DNA of 22,706 nucleotides from Bifidobacteriaceae bacterium (GTDB lineage: Bacteria; Actinomycetota; Actinomycetes; Actinomycetales; WQXJ01), in contig JAISBQ010000243.1 of NCBI GenBank assembly GCA_031266115.1, positions 1 to 22,706 of the forward strand. The letters are read 5' to 3'. The notes beneath the pieces are model-generated. The model was not told where the DNA came from. It saw only the letters and a list, made by a program, of their open reading frames with translations, and searched no databases. This document shows positions 21,988 to 22,706 of this stretch, piece after piece (the first letter of the stretch is position 1; each line of letters opens with the position of its first letter). The position numbers and the translations under genes are program-made.

Positions 21988-22149
21988 GCGGCATCGTGGT
22001 CGAGGTTTGGCGCACGATGCCGCAGGAGATCGCATCGTGGTCGAGGTTTGGCGCACCTTGGCGTCTCCTGCGGGGCCGATCGGCTCCGTGTGGTGCGCGA
22101 AACCTCGATCACGATGCGCCAGGCGGGGCGTGATGTGCGCGAAAGCTCG
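21988..22149. repeat. Cluster of inverted and direct repeats after cysK
   Basis: A 25-bp sequence containing GTCGAGGTTTGGCGCAC occurs at 21991-22015 and, identically, at 22032-22056. It occurs inverted with two differences at 22093-22117, and a 15-base part with one mismatch is at 22135-22149. The first copy sits in an 11-bp perfect stem, GCGGCATCGTG (21988-21998) with CACGATGCCGC (22013-22023). GCAGGAGA (22022-22029) pairs with TCTCCTGC (22064-22071). Copies two and three can pair over 25 bases. The cluster lies between converging genes (cysK and the kinase), so it may end both transcripts, although no T runs are seen. Confidence 0.75.
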
Positions 22150-22232
22150 CTGTCGCGAGAGGAGCGGGGCACGCACAGCCGGGAAGTCACAGCGGGGCGG
22201 GCACGGCCGGGCGGGCACGGCCGGGTCGGCAC

Positions 22233-22706
22233 TCAGTTCGGGACAGACTGAGCCGGCAGCGTGAGGGTGAACACGGCGCCGCGGCCGGCGCCGCCCGACG
22301 CCGCGGTCAAGGTGCCGCCGTGAGCGACGGTCAGGGCCTTGGCGATGGCAAGCCCGATGCCGAACCCGCCGTGTGCCCGGTCCCTCGCCGTGTCGACCCG
22401 GTAAAACCGCTCGAACACATGGGGCAGGTGCTCCGGTGCGATACCGTCGCCTGAATCGGCGACCTCGATCACGACAACACCTCCGGACCGCGCCGCGCCC
22501 CCGTCGCGGTCCGCTCTGCCTGAAGTGCTGCGGAGCTTCCCACCGAGCTTCCCACCGTCCGCTCGGGCCGACATCGTGACGCGGCCACCCGGAGGCGTGT
22601 GCCGCAACGCGTTGTCCACCAGGTTGGCGAGCGCTTGGCCGCACCGCGCGCGGTCGACATCCACCCACAGGTCTGGGGCAGCGTGCACCACCACGTCCAC
22701 CCCCTT
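22233..22706 (-). CDS. C-terminal part of a sensor histidine kinase
   Basis: The frame is open to the right edge and ends at a TGA (22233-22235), so the N-terminal sensor and dimerisation regions are missing. The 157 visible residues are the HATPase_c domain. The N box is QALANLVDNALRHTPPGG, the D(S/T)GxG box is DSGDGIAPEHL, the F box is VFERFYR, and the G2 box GFGIGLAIAKAL ends in the expected GxGLxI pattern. A Gly/Arg/Ser-rich insert of about 25 residues between the N and G1 boxes contains a duplicated GGKL from a 12-bp tandem DNA repeat (22533-22556). The protein should act at the membrane with a response regulator that lies outside the window. Its regulon is unknown, and a link with cysK is not supported. 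Confidence 0.93.
   Translation of the reverse strand, partial: KGVDVVVHAAPDLWVDVDRARCGQALANLVDNALRHTPPGGRVTMSARADGGKLGGKLRSTSGRADRDGGAARSGGVVVIEVADSGDGIAPEHLPHVFERFYRVDTARDRAHGGFGIGLAIAKALTVAHGGTLTAASGGAGRGAVFTLTLPAQSVPN

Noticed and set aside
20280..22149. CRISPR array
   Set aside because: The repeats are palindromic and too few, spacing is irregular, and no cas genes are present.

Overview
The window reads as chromosomal core DNA from a high-G+C actinobacterium. The G+C content looks like about two thirds by eye; I did not compute it. The evidence is codon usage strongly ending in G or C, frequent GTG starts, 4-base ATGA/GTGA gene overlaps, leaderless-type promoters, and the gene order rplU-rpmA-obgE-proB-proA-nadD-(unknown)-rsfS-phosphatase. 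The eukaryal/archaeal-type isoleucyl-tRNA synthetase fits the same group. I cannot name a genus. There are no rRNA or tRNA genes, insertion sequences, phage genes or CRISPR arrays that I can see.

Layout. Positions 1-9800 hold one long minus-strand block. It starts from a good sigma-70-type promoter at 9728-9756 (TTGACC, 17-bp spacer, TAAGCT). It encodes ribosomal proteins L21 and L27, the ribosome-assembly GTPase Obg, the first two enzymes of proline synthesis (ProB, ProA), the NAD-synthesis enzyme NadD, a long proline-rich tail-anchored protein of unknown function, the ribosome silencing factor RsfS and a histidine phosphatase. Several of these genes overlap by 4-8 bases and are probably translationally coupled. 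The start of an unidentified membrane protein runs off the left edge. Upstream of the block lie a GlpP-type (glycerol-3-phosphate-responsive antiterminator) gene with a leaderless-looking promoter, then a tandem pair of FolC-type Mur ligases whose downstream copy has lost its C-terminal signature. A divergent lipoprotein follows.

Positions 14500-17740 carry ileS on the minus strand. A divergent gene at 17966 encodes a secreted protein built from a duplicated pair of META/HslJ-like domains plus two BIG2-like domains. Its upstream region holds a C10 tract and a large imperfect palindrome, and two more palindromes follow the gene.

Positions 20485-21969 form what I think is the most interesting unit: a leaderless 26-codon ORF with four consecutive Cys codons, then about 460 bases of leader rich in possible hairpins, then cysK (O-acetylserine sulfhydrylase). 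This looks like a cysteine-responsive attenuator of the type described in mycobacteria. The cysK 3' region holds several copies of another inverted-repeat family, and a sensor histidine kinase C-terminus converges from the right edge.

As a whole the window is mostly housekeeping. The novelty lies in the cysK leader, the FolC-like paralog, the altered GTPase G4 motif of Obg, the secreted META-repeat protein, and three sets of intergenic palindromes.
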